This document shows, piece after piece, positions 5,977 to 11,290 of a stretch of 11,500 bases of DNA; the stretch's first letter is position 1; each line of letters begins with the position of its first letter. The position numbers were made by a program, and so were the translations under genes. A model generated the notes under the pieces. It was not told the DNA's origin. It ran no database searches and saw nothing but the letters and a program-made list of their open reading frames with translations. Location of the stretch: assembly GCA_905221605.1 (NCBI GenBank), contig CAJNDS010000846.1, positions 486,001-497,500 on the forward strand. Reading direction: 5' to 3'. This stretch comes from Symbiodinium natans (taxonomy: Eukaryota > Sar > Dinophyceae > Suessiales > Symbiodiniaceae).

Positions 5977-6123
5977 TCATTAGTCAGCACCATGCCGGAG
6001 GTCGGGGTGAGAGGGAGAAAGAGGCCCCAGCCTGAGACTGGAAACTTTTGGGCGATTGTTGTTTTGCATTCCGCGTGTGTGCGGGATGCTTGGCTTGGGC
6101 TTGACCCTGCGCAGCACACACAG
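5977..6123 (+). CDS. Gene B candidate exon, 49 codons
   Basis: The acceptor AGGACCCATCTGCAG and the donor CACACACAG|GTAATT frame exactly 49 codons in phase 0. The peptide runs from SLVSTMPEVGVRGRKRPQ through ETGNFWAIVVLHSACVRDAW to LGLDPAQHTQ. It combines a basic stretch with a short hydrophobic core (FWAIVVLHSA), too short and too polar for a confident membrane segment. The donor is one of the better GT sites in the window. The product is not recognised. An ATG in good context (ACCATGCCG, 5992) lies inside, so a first exon of another gene is an alternative. Confidence 0.42.
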
Positions 6124-6171
6124 GTAATTGTTTGGGCAGTCCAGGGCATGGAGATCTACTCCTGCTCCCAG

Positions 6172-6195
6172 GCTCAAGACCAGTGGCGCAACAAA
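6172..6195 (+). CDS. Gene B candidate micro-exon, 8 codons
   Basis: The acceptor TCTACTCCTGCTCCCAG is strong and nearly identical to the one before the exon at 4609. It is followed by AQDQWRNK and a donor GTGGTC at 6196, phase 0. The intron before it would be only 48 bp, is a multiple of three and has no stop, so read-through coding from 5977 to TAG at 6244-6246 is an alternative. Confidence 0.33.
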
Positions 6196-6233
6196 GTGGT
6201 CGCGTCATGGCTCGGAGCTGGGGATGTGAGACG

Positions 6234-6254
6234 GTCTAGCCGCTAGTCTAGCCA
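6234..6254 (+). repeat. Paired TCTAGC motif, copy 1
   Basis: TCTAGCC occurs twice, separated by GCTAG, and the whole forms a partial palindrome around CTAG. Similar pairs occur at 6541-6560 and 9780-9795. Confidence 0.5.
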
Positions 6255-6352
6255 TGGAGAATCAAGACTGGGGTGCACATGGGTGCAAGACGGAAGGCAG
6301 TGCAAGGGGTGTCGTCATGTGTCGTCTCTATCACCCTGTTTTGCTTTCGCAG

Positions 6353-6470
6353 CAAGTGTGAACTACCGCCTGCACTACAGGCCAGCGCCCGTGCTCGCGT
6401 CTGAAGCTGCCAAGGCCGGAAGTCGCAACTTGAGATTTCCCGATCCCCCCGAATACCGATGTTGCCGATC
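6353..6470 (+). CDS. Candidate exon with strong acceptor, phase unresolved
   Basis: The acceptor CACCCTGTTTTGCTTTCGCAG is excellent. Two frames are possible after it. One, open to TAG at 6544-6546, reads VNYRLHYRPAPVLASEAAKA then GSRNLRFPDPPEYRCCR. The other is short (KCELPPALQ) and ends at a GC border. Neither closes in phase with both neighbouring exons, so the end coordinate (donor GTATAG at 6471) is a guess. The exon may belong to an alternative transcript or to a gene model different from the one proposed. Confidence 0.3.
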
Positions 6471-6540
6471 GTATAGTCTCCTGGATCCACAGAAGCCTAC
6501 TCCTTGGCGGCATGTGCAGCAAAACCAACGATGTGCAAAA

Positions 6541-6560
6541 CTCTAGCAGACTCTAGCGAC
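6541..6560 (+). repeat. Paired CTCTAGC motif, copy 2
   Basis: CTCTAGCAGA is followed directly by CTCTAGCGAC, a 10-bp tandem duplication with two differences. It resembles the pairs at 6234 and 9780. Confidence 0.55.
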
Positions 6561-6579
6561 TTCCTCGAACCCTTTTGAG

Positions 6580-6765
6580 GGATCCCCTGACACAGACTGG
6601 CATGATGGACATTGCGTAAAAGAAGAAAGCGAGAAGACCCCCTATCCATCCTTTCCTAGGGATGGGTTAAAGCTTCTTGGCTGTTCTAAACACAAGTCAA
6701 TCAAATACGTTCCATGCAAGTTGTGCTGCGAGGCCGGGCAGTCTGCCGTAGCAGAGCAGATGCGG
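6580..6765 (+). CDS. Gene B candidate exon with CxxH-x7-CxxC motif, 62 codons
   Basis: After the pyrimidine-rich acceptor TTCCTCGAACCCTTTTGAG the frame is open to TAG at 6781-6783, and upstream to 6547. It reads GSPDTDWHDGHCVKEESEK, then PYPSFPRDGLKLLG, CSKHKSIKYVPCKLC and CEAGQSAVAEQMR. The order Cys-x2-His, seven residues, Cys-x2-Cys is a plausible small zinc site, with further Cys/His before it (HDGHC). The end (AVAEQMR) turns helical, as the next exons do, and a GC donor (CGG|GCTGAG) at 6766 would keep phase 0. This long complex frame is one of the more convincing exons. The zinc-site reading is inference, and no named finger family fits the spacing. Confidence 0.48.
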
Positions 6766-6783
6766 GCTGAGCGCAGAGCTTAG

Positions 6784-7146
6784 TAAACACCTGAGTTCGA
6801 GTTTCGACGTGGGCTCCTCTGTCTACGTAGTATTGCGGTGGGCATTTGAGCTTCGGGGTTTGCCAGGGTGCTCTTTGTTCGCTGCGCTGTTTAAAGAAAC
6901 CAAGCTGTATCCTTGCAAAAGGCAGGAAGCCTGAGCCGAAAGAACATGCACCGGACGGGACCTGTAATGCAATCCTCCCCCAAGCGTCGCAACTATGCGG
7001 CTGTCCCTGGTGTTCAAGACTAGCCCAGCTTGTCAACTCGACTTTGCAATGAGACCTTCGGGCGAAATTCGGAGGCCTGCCCTGGGTCGTCCGATTTTTT
7101 TGGAAGCATCTTGAAGCCACGGCCATGGAAATCCCCGTAAACCGAA
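6784..7146 (+). other. Stretch upstream of the coiled-coil exons, intron or 5' leader
   Basis: Two + frames (6846-7052, with CGCPWC, and about 6890-7014, with KNMHRTGPVMQSSPKRR) look protein-like but contradict each other and lack clear borders. A T7 run at 7095-7101 followed by CTTGAAG could be an acceptor for cis- or trans-splicing ahead of ATG 7147. A - strand frame (6701-7177) has no support. Confidence 0.3.
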
Positions 7147-7226
7147 ATGAGCCGTACAATTGAGCAATCTCGAACAAGGGTGGATCGCCTGCAGAGTGTG
7201 CTGGAGCGCTTCGAAGCTCAGCAAAG
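7147..7226 (+). CDS. Coiled-coil exon 1, 26 codons plus 2 bases
   Basis: The frame begins at ATG 7147, nine bases after an in-frame TAA (7138-7140), so this is either a true start or a splice border (AG at 7163-7164, phase 0). It reads MSRTIEQSRTRVDRLQSVLE then RFEAQQ, with hydrophobic residues spaced as in a coiled coil. A GC donor (CAAAG|GCGCAG) at 7227 leaves AG, which the next exon completes to AGG (Arg). A GT donor at 7247 (GAG|GTGTGT) looks better by sequence but leaves one base and does not match the next exon. It is read here as the N-terminal or an internal helix of gene B. Confidence 0.5.
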
Positions 7227-7644
7227 GCGCAGGGGAAAGAGGGGAGGTGTGTTTTGCCTGTGCATCAAAGCTCTTTTGGGAGCTCGGGCACCGTTCAGCG
7301 CTATGGCGGTCATGGGCCACAGCAGTAAGTTGCCCTTCCTTCCCTCCTTCTTATTAGTCGGGCTTAGTGCGGCTTTTGTCGGTTGTCTTGGGCGTGTGTG
7401 AGCTAGATCTTTGCGCGCTTTGGGTTTTTGAGCCTGGCTTGATCTCATTGGGGGACTCTGCTGAGGCCCAGTTCTTGGGGTTTCGGAGTTTCCTTGATGC
7501 CGAGTGCACCCTTGAGCCCCGAAGATACAGCTTTGGACCTCAATGGAACCCGTACAGAACATGTTTTTCTAGTATCACGTTTTCTGGGACAGTCAGATTT
7601 TTCCATCACCCTGACGGGCTCCCAGACTTGCCAGCCTTCGCAAG

Positions 7645-7690
7645 GAGGCTCCGGCGCAAAGAGCAGCAGCCTATGTTGGATCTTGCCGAG
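7645..7690 (+). CDS. Coiled-coil exon 2, 15 codons plus 1 base
   Basis: The acceptor GCCAGCCTTCGCAAG is followed by one base that completes Arg, then RLRRKEQQPMLDLAE, ending in GAG before a GC border (GCACGA) at 7691. The phase (2 in, 0 out) matches exon 1 upstream and exon 3 downstream. A longer unspliced frame from 7367 through PQWNPYRTCFSSITF runs through the same bases in the same frame to TGA at 7700-7702, so the exon may start further 5'. Confidence 0.45.
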
Positions 7691-7792
7691 GCACGAGATT
7701 GAGGGTATTGCTGAGGCTGCAGGGCTGTGTGGATGCACGGGTGAGAAAGCAAAAGGGGATCCCAAACCGGAAGCTGGCTTCCTGCTGCGGAG

Positions 7793-7867
7793 GCCCTGCA
7801 TGAAGAGCAGCGTGCCGCCGCAACCTCAAAGTTGCTGCACATGGGGTCCATCGAAATTGACAGTCTG
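7793..7867 (+). CDS. Coiled-coil exon 3, 25 codons
   Basis: The acceptor CTGGCTTCCTGCTGCGGAG precedes ALHEEQRAAATSKLLHMGSI then EIDSL in phase 0. Two donors are possible. GTCCAC at 7868 keeps phase 0 and fits all later exons. GTAAGC at 7876 is closer to consensus but ends in phase 2 (after VH and GA), which would need one more exon before 8095. The helix-forming composition and the in-phase join with the LAE end of exon 2 (LAE|ALHEEQR) are good support. The intron before it is 102 bp. Confidence 0.52.
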
Positions 7868-8025
7868 GTCCACGAGTAAGCGTTGCAGCCGGAATCAGGG
7901 AGTTGTTTCAGCACCTTTAGGACTGTTTCAGGAACTAGCCAAAGCTCTACCAGGAACTGTGGGGAGGCCTGTACTGTTTCTGATGTCGCCCCTCGTTCTT
8001 GTTACGTCGTAGTCGGTCTGAAACG

Positions 8026-8069
8026 TGGTTCCTGTTACGTGGCGCGATGGTTCCTGTTACACCCGTCGC
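8026..8069 (+). repeat. 22-bp tandem duplication, with a third diverged copy upstream
   Basis: TGGTTCCTGTTACGTGGCGC (8026-8047) is followed directly by a second 22-base copy (8048-8069) that shares the first 14 bases. A partial copy, GTTCTTGTTACGTCG, lies at 7995-8009. All are inside the proposed intron between exons 3 and 4. Confidence 0.75.
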
Positions 8070-8094
8070 CCGAAGATCACCGGCCGAACTGCAG

Positions 8095-8157
8095 GGCTCA
8101 AGCATGACACAACATGTCCCCGCACATTCAACCGAGGCGATGGCAGAAAGGGCCGAG
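8095..8157 (+). CDS. Coiled-coil gene exon 4, 21 codons
   Basis: The acceptor GGCCGAACTGCAG precedes GSSMTQHVPAHSTEAMAERA plus E, and a GAG|GTGCAT donor follows at 8158. Both ends are phase 0. This exon is less charged than its neighbours until its end (AMAERAE), where the helix pattern resumes. Without splicing, the frame continues through the next exon to the T10 run and a TAA at 8290-8292. A shorter form starting at 8137 after ACCGAG is possible. Confidence 0.45.
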
Positions 8158-8244
8158 GTGCATACGCACAGGGTTGGAGTTTTCGGAAGTTGCTTTCTGA
8201 AACAGCATGCCATAGACCTACCGGCCGACCTGGGGCTCTTGCAG

Positions 8245-8274
8245 GAGCTACGGGAGAGACGACGCGAAGCGGAG
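8245..8274 (+). CDS. Coiled-coil micro-exon 5, 10 codons
   Basis: CTCTTGCAG|GAGCTACGG opens ten codons, ELRERRREAE, that end in GAG|GTCGCG at 8275. Both ends are phase 0. Six tightly packed Arg/Glu codons between a typical acceptor and a GAG donor match the next exons in composition. The following T10 run (8281-8290) belongs to the intron. Confidence 0.5.
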
Positions 8275-8713
8275 GTCGCGTTTTTTTTTTAAATCTCCTC
8301 GGGTTGGTTTACGTCCCTTTTTTCGCTTGCAATTCGGAGATGGGCGTTGTGGTGGAGAACCTACAGCCCTACTTAGCGAGCGGGCTTGGAGAAATTGGGG
8401 CTGCTGTCTTTTTGCAGGTTCCCAGATCAAATGTAGCCTCAAGCCATCACAAGCCAAAGCGACCGGCCCGGGCCTGGATCCCAAGTTCACCTAGCCTGGG
8501 CTCTGGGATGTTGAATGCATGAGCCTTCACCAGAAAGCTTGTTCATCAGCCTCGGGTAAGGAACATGCGAGCTTTGCTTATCTGTGCTTGTTCCCGGCAT
8601 GTGATACAGGTCCCTGAAGCATTTGCCCCACGAACCCTCTATACCACCACCTGTTGTTCCACGAGATTGTGCATTCAGCATCATCGCTTGCTTTGCTCTC
8701 TGGCTCCTTGCAG
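8275..8713 (+). other. Intron of the coiled-coil gene
   Basis: This 439-bp stretch between two Arg/Glu exons contains a + frame (8025-8522) and a - frame (8487-8789) without splice-compatible borders. A stretch around 8338-8400 (GVVVENLQPYLASGLGEIGA) reads like protein and could be a missed exon, but no acceptor-donor pair in phase 0 was found. Confidence 0.4.
8281..8290 (+). repeat. Poly-T run (10)
   Basis: Ten T residues follow GTCGCG at the start of an intron and are followed by AAATCTCC. They could act as a donor-proximal element or simply be a homopolymer. Confidence 0.8.
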
Positions 8714-8752
8714 CAGGAGCAACGACGATTAGAGGAGGAGCGCAGAAGAGAG
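8714..8752 (+). CDS. Coiled-coil micro-exon 6, 13 codons
   Basis: The acceptor TGGCTCCTTGCAG precedes QEQRRLEEERRRE, which ends in GAG with a GC border (GCCTGT) at 8753. Both ends are phase 0. An AG three bases later (8716) could serve as an alternative acceptor, omitting one Gln. The composition is almost purely Arg/Glu with a Leu. Confidence 0.58.
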
Positions 8753-9044
8753 GCCTGTGACTTTGCAGTGCATGCCAGCAAAGAAACATTTAAAGGCCAG
8801 CAGTGCCTGCCAGCAAGTTTTGGGCATTTGTGCATCGACCAAGTTAGTCAGACTGCATTTGGGCAGACGGCCTCGTCTAGTGAATATGACCCGAAGAAAG
8901 GCATTTTGCATCTGGCCTGCATTCCCATGTCCGACACTCCCACCCAGTGGCCGGTAACGCAGATATCCTCATCCTGTAAAGCTGAGCCCCAGAGCAGTCG
9001 AGGGCGAGGGCTATCTGCACCGCCTTCAAATGCCTTCAATGCAG
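8753..9044 (+). other. Intron of the coiled-coil gene
   Basis: This 292-bp stretch has + frames open over 8654-9073 and 8757-8957. The second contains KKHLKASSACQQVLGICAST. Neither has borders that fit phase 0, so nothing further is called. Confidence 0.4.
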
Positions 9045-9089
9045 GAGGAGGAGCGGGAGCGGAGAAGGCGTGAGCAGGAGGAGGAGGAG
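9045..9089 (+). CDS. Coiled-coil micro-exon 7, 15 codons (or 23)
   Basis: The acceptor TGCCTTCAATGCAG precedes EEERERRRREQEEEE. The end is ambiguous. A GC border at 9090 (GAG|GCCGCC) and a GT border at 9114 (AAG|GTACCG, adding AALKTSSK) both keep phase 0, while GTAAGG at 9109 is the best consensus but leaves phase 1. The very regular Glu/Arg content is typical of a charged single helix or coiled coil. It is the most strongly charged exon of the set. Confidence 0.6.
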
Positions 9090-9213
9090 GCCGCCCTCAA
9101 GACATCAAGTAAGGTACCGGGTCGTAGCCGTCGTAGGCGGACCCTGCTCCACACCACTGACAGTGACTGTCAACCCCAAAAGCAACAGAATTCGCCTGCG
9201 AACTGTTGGAAAG

Positions 9214-9237
9214 GCGAGGCGGCGCGAGCAAGAAGAG
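9214..9237 (+). CDS. Coiled-coil micro-exon 8, 8 codons
   Basis: After CTGTTGGAAAG the frame ARRREQEE ends in GAG|GTGCCC at 9238, phase 0. The acceptor lacks a pyrimidine tract. An alternative start after GCAACAG (9188) would add RLRTVGK before the charged part but would need a different phase. The call rests mainly on composition and the donor. Confidence 0.4.
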
Positions 9238-9592
9238 GTGCCCGGCCGGAACCAAGAGAAGTTCATATAATATGAGGTGCAAGAAAGTGCAACACACACG
9301 CAAAAAGGGGCTTTGGCAGGGCAACTTAAAGGCTTGGGGTTTTCGCGCGGCGCCGCAGGGCGTGGATTCTTATTGCGGTCTGAGTTCGCTGCAACATTCC
9401 CACATACTTTGTGAGGGTCCCACCGTAGGTGCTGGACTTCGCGCGCCTTTTTCATGCAGAAACAACACCTCGTAATTCTAATGTTTTCAAGACCGTCAGC
9501 CGGCGTCAACTGTGAGCACAGGCCATACTTACAGCTTCCGAAATCCCTTAGACTTGAAGTGAGCTTAAAGTCGCATCCCCGCAGTTCGGAAG
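9238..9592 (+). other. Intron of the coiled-coil gene
   Basis: This 355-bp stretch has no further charged island and no frame with fitting borders. A TATA-like ATATAATATGAGG at 9265-9277 is noted, without evidence of function. Confidence 0.35.
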
Positions 9593-9628
9593 CAGGAAGA
9601 GCGGCTGCAGCGCGAAGAGTTCGAGCGT
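9593..9628 (+). CDS. Coiled-coil micro-exon 9, 12 codons
   Basis: The frame QEERLQREEFER lies just after CGCATCCCCGCAG (9584) and two further AGs (9592, 9595). The start is therefore uncertain: 9585 adds RKQ but changes phase, and 9596 drops one Gln. It ends CGT|GCGCCA, a GC border in phase 0. GTGCGC at 9627 is an alternative GT donor in phase 1. The Leu and Phe spacing continues the coiled-coil pattern. Confidence 0.5.
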
Positions 9629-9779
9629 GCGCCAGGGCCTTTGGTGCTTGGACAGGGGCCCTGAAGAGTTGGCCCCGCCTTCTGCTTGTTAAGGCTTTGG
9701 GTGGGGGGACCTCGGGGCCAGCTGTGACCACAAGTGCCAAGCCTGTCAGGTGCAGGTCAAGCCACTGAGTAGGAACGTC

Positions 9780-9826
9780 TCTAGCAGTCTAGCAAAAGGA
9801 AAGCTAGCAAAATGCTAGGTTTTGAG
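9780..9826 (+). repeat. CTAGCAAAA repeats (TCTAGC pair, copy 3)
   Basis: TCTAGCAGTCTAGCAAAAGG is followed by AGCTAGCAAAATGCTAG. CTAGCAAAA occurs twice, and GCTAGC with GCTAG can form a small hairpin. The element lies 13 bases before the next exon, inside the intron, and resembles the pairs at 6234 and 6541. Confidence 0.6.
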
Positions 9827-9838
9827 GGTGTTGTACAG

Positions 9839-9886
9839 ACTCGTACACTGCGTCGGAGGATGGAACGTCTACGGCGAGACAAGCAG
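9839..9886 (+). CDS. Coiled-coil micro-exon 10, 16 codons
   Basis: The acceptor GGGTGTTGTACAG precedes TRTLRRRMERLRRDKQ, which ends in CAG with a GC border (GCCAGT) at 9887, phase 0 on both sides. It is more basic than the earlier exons. Unspliced, the frame continues through ASQGLWGFPRW to a stop at about 10040. The Leu/Met spacing fits the helix. Confidence 0.52.
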
Positions 9887-10170
9887 GCCAGTCAGGGATT
9901 GTGGGGGTTTCCCAGATGGGTGTTGGCTGGCAGCCACAGGCAGCGGCATGGAGGAAGCATCCAGAACTCATCATGCGATCAGCTGCTGTTGACCGGAATG
10001 GTTCCAACTTCTTCGGGTTTGGATTCCAGTGCGGCACCCTGATGCCGAGTAGCGGCTTTGGAGAGGGCGTTGCCTTACGAGTAGACGACAAGGCGTTTAG
10101 AGTTCACAGTACTTGGAGCAGCTTGTCGTAGTTCAAAGTTTTTCGAGCGACTAGTGATCGGACTTAACAG
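9887..10170 (+). other. Intron before the terminal coiled-coil exon
   Basis: This 284-bp stretch contains a frame (9901-10131) with NGSNFFGFGFQCGTLMPSSG, but no fitting splice pair in phase 0. Nothing else is seen. Confidence 0.4.
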
Positions 10171-10254
10171 TTATCTGAGGAGTCCGAGCGGAAACGGATC
10201 GAGGAGCGGCGGGTTGCCGAGGAGTCCAACTGGCGAGATTTTGCCCAGGACTAG
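10171..10254 (+). CDS. Coiled-coil gene terminal exon, 27 codons plus stop
   Basis: The acceptor GATCGGACTTAACAG is followed in phase 0 by LSEESERKRIEERRVAEESN then WRDFAQD and a TAG stop at 10252-10254. The charged helix ends with a WRDF tail, a natural C-terminus. An AG at 10179-10180 (CTGAG|GAG) would drop three residues. The exon resembles the gene A terminal exon at 4301 in length and in its ERK and SNWxD[W/F] positions. No specific family is claimed. Arg/Glu coils closed by a Trp-Arg-x-Phe tail also occur in unrelated proteins. Confidence 0.57.
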   Translation, partial: LSEESERKRIEERRVAEESNWRDFAQD

Positions 10255-10369
10255 CAAGCGTCGTGAATCCCAGGCATTTTTGGGGGGTTTGAGCATGATG
10301 TTGTCAGGGATTGGCATGTTGTGGCCACTTGTTGTTTGTAAGAGTAAGACCCAATGTGTTATGCTCGGT

Positions 10370-10401
<32 letters not shown>

Positions 10402-10555
10402 TACACATTAACGACGTCATGCAAGGGGATCCGTGTCATCCGTGAGTGCGAGAGAGAGTTTGGCAAAAGGCTTGCCTGGCTCGCCTCTTTTTTGAAGATC
10501 GAGTTGGGGAACATGCTCCGCTCTTTTTCAAACACACTGCTAAGATCTCATCACC
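10255..10555 (+). other. Intergenic stretch after gene B, possible 3' UTR and leader of next gene
   Basis: This stretch contains the (GA)n tract and no supported exon. An ATG at 10513 starts a frame beginning MLRSFSNTLLRSHHH that resembles a mitochondrial presequence but stops at 10573-10575. CCGCTCTTTTTCAAACACACTGCTAAG (10518-10544) is a pyrimidine-led AG that could be an acceptor 11 bases before ATG 10556. Confidence 0.4.
10370..10401 (+). repeat. (GA)n microsatellite
   Basis: About 16 GA dinucleotides are interrupted once, by a C at 10380. It lies between the stop of gene B and the next reading frame. Confidence 0.95.
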
Positions 10556-10939
10556 ATGAACAAACTCTCTACTAGCAGCTTTACCACTTTGGTTACCAAA
10601 TCCGAAGGACCTCAGATGGCTTATCGCTTGAAGAGTTGGACAGATAACGCCGTGATGCTTCAATACATGAAGGAAGGCATCCCGAAACCAGCGAACAAGT
10701 ACGCCTAGCGACACAGACCGGATTAAGAAGCGTCTTTGGAACCCATACGTCATTACATGTATCGATTTTACCGACATCAGACTCTGCATTCAAGTTTTTG
10801 TCAGTGGGTTGATATCGACCACAAGTTGGTTCGATATTTTTTATTTGGAATATTTCCAGTGCTTCTCGTATCTTCATCCATTTGGCATGATGTCGCAGAT
10901 GATCCGCAAGCGTTAAGTTCTATCAAACATACTGCATAA
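10556..10939 (+). pseudogene. Interrupted reading frame with one membrane segment
   Basis: The ATG at 10556 (ATCACCATGAAC, a good context) opens 50 codons, from MNKLSTSSFTTLVTKSEG to MKEGIPKPANKYA, and stops at TAG 10706-10708. The same frame meets a TAA at 10721-10723. It then stays open from 10724 to TAA at 10937-10939, with RHYMYRFYRHQTLHSSFCQW and then a hydrophobic segment, VRYFLFGIFPVLLVSSSIW, before a polar tail. Both halves read like one small single-pass membrane protein, perhaps organellar, with two nonsense codons between them. The second half is more A/T-rich than the rest of the window. Alternatives are a short complete 50-residue protein, an intron around 10700-10735 (too short by normal standards), or chance. 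Other frames are partly open too. Confidence 0.38.
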
Positions 10940-11116
10940 GTAGTTTAACAAACAGCTGGAGGATGACTGACCCAGGGAGGGCCACACAGATGGATTCCAA
11001 CATGACAGGCTTCTGCTTAAACATGCTCACAAGTGCATTTCAAAATGACACGCAGGTCTGCATGCTCAGGGTCCCTGGTGCAATGCTGCTCCCAGTTGTA
11101 TAATTCTTCTGTTCAG
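10940..11116 (+). other. No supported feature
   Basis: I see no exon with borders here. The end of the stretch is the pyrimidine-rich acceptor of the next candidate exon. Confidence 0.4.
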
Positions 11117-11272
11117 GCGAAGGACAGGTCACTAGAAGGCTCCCAGCCGAAACAACTTCTTCGTCCAAGCACACGACTTTCCTTACTTGTTAAAGGTCCC
11201 CGCAAGGGCCCAACAGGGTTCCCTCGAGGGTCACAAATGGGTCAAATGTCGCAGCTCCCTTTGGGGGCTGAG
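11117..11272 (+). CDS. Candidate exon downstream of gene B, 52 codons
   Basis: The acceptor TAATTCTTCTGTTCAG is strong and is followed by AKDRSLEGSQPKQLLRPSTR then LSLLVKGPRKGPTGFPRG and MGQMSQLPLGAE. The donor GAG|GTGAAG at 11273 keeps phase 0. Otherwise the frame stops at TGA 11288-11290. The peptide is basic and rich in Gly, Pro and Gln, as in disordered regions. It may be an exon of a third gene running out of the window. No family is recognised. Confidence 0.38.
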
Positions 11273-11290
11273 GTGAAGAAGTCTATTTGA

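Larger units (their letters stand above)
4477..10254 (+). other. Gene B, multi-exon gene model (possibly two genes)
   Basis: The ATG at 4477 and the TAG at 10252-10254 bracket a series of + strand candidate exons. Almost all begin and end in phase 0, so they can be joined without breaking the frame. The 5' exons (4477-5110) encode a hydrophobic start, an Ala-Lys repeat and helical segments. The middle is thin (5977-6195 and 6580-6765). The 3' part (7147-10254) is a dense chain of charged coiled-coil micro-exons. An in-frame TAA at 7138-7140, just before ATG 7147, leaves open that a separate gene starts there. The product would be a largely helical, highly charged protein of unknown role. Confidence 0.35.

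Noticed and set aside
6780-6820. tRNA-like B box (GAGTTCGAGTTTCGAC).
   Set aside because: No matching A box, acceptor stem or anticodon arm could be drawn around it.
7367-7702. A single 111-codon + exon ahead of the coiled coil.
   Set aside because: It is open and partly protein-like (PQWNPYRTCF), but no good acceptor was found near its start. Only its 3' end (7645-7690) has borders that close in phase. It remains the main alternative for that region.
7147-10254. Assignment of the coiled-coil gene to a named family (for example J-domain, ciliary or splicing coiled-coil proteins with a Trp-Arg-x-Phe tail).
   Set aside because: No catalytic or diagnostic motif such as HPD is visible, and Arg/Glu coils match many families by composition alone.
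10593-10877. A - strand frame of 94 codons opposite the interrupted membrane-protein frame.
   Set aside because: It is antisense to a frame with a coherent hydrophobic segment and a good ATG context, and it lacks both splice support and a recognisable domain.
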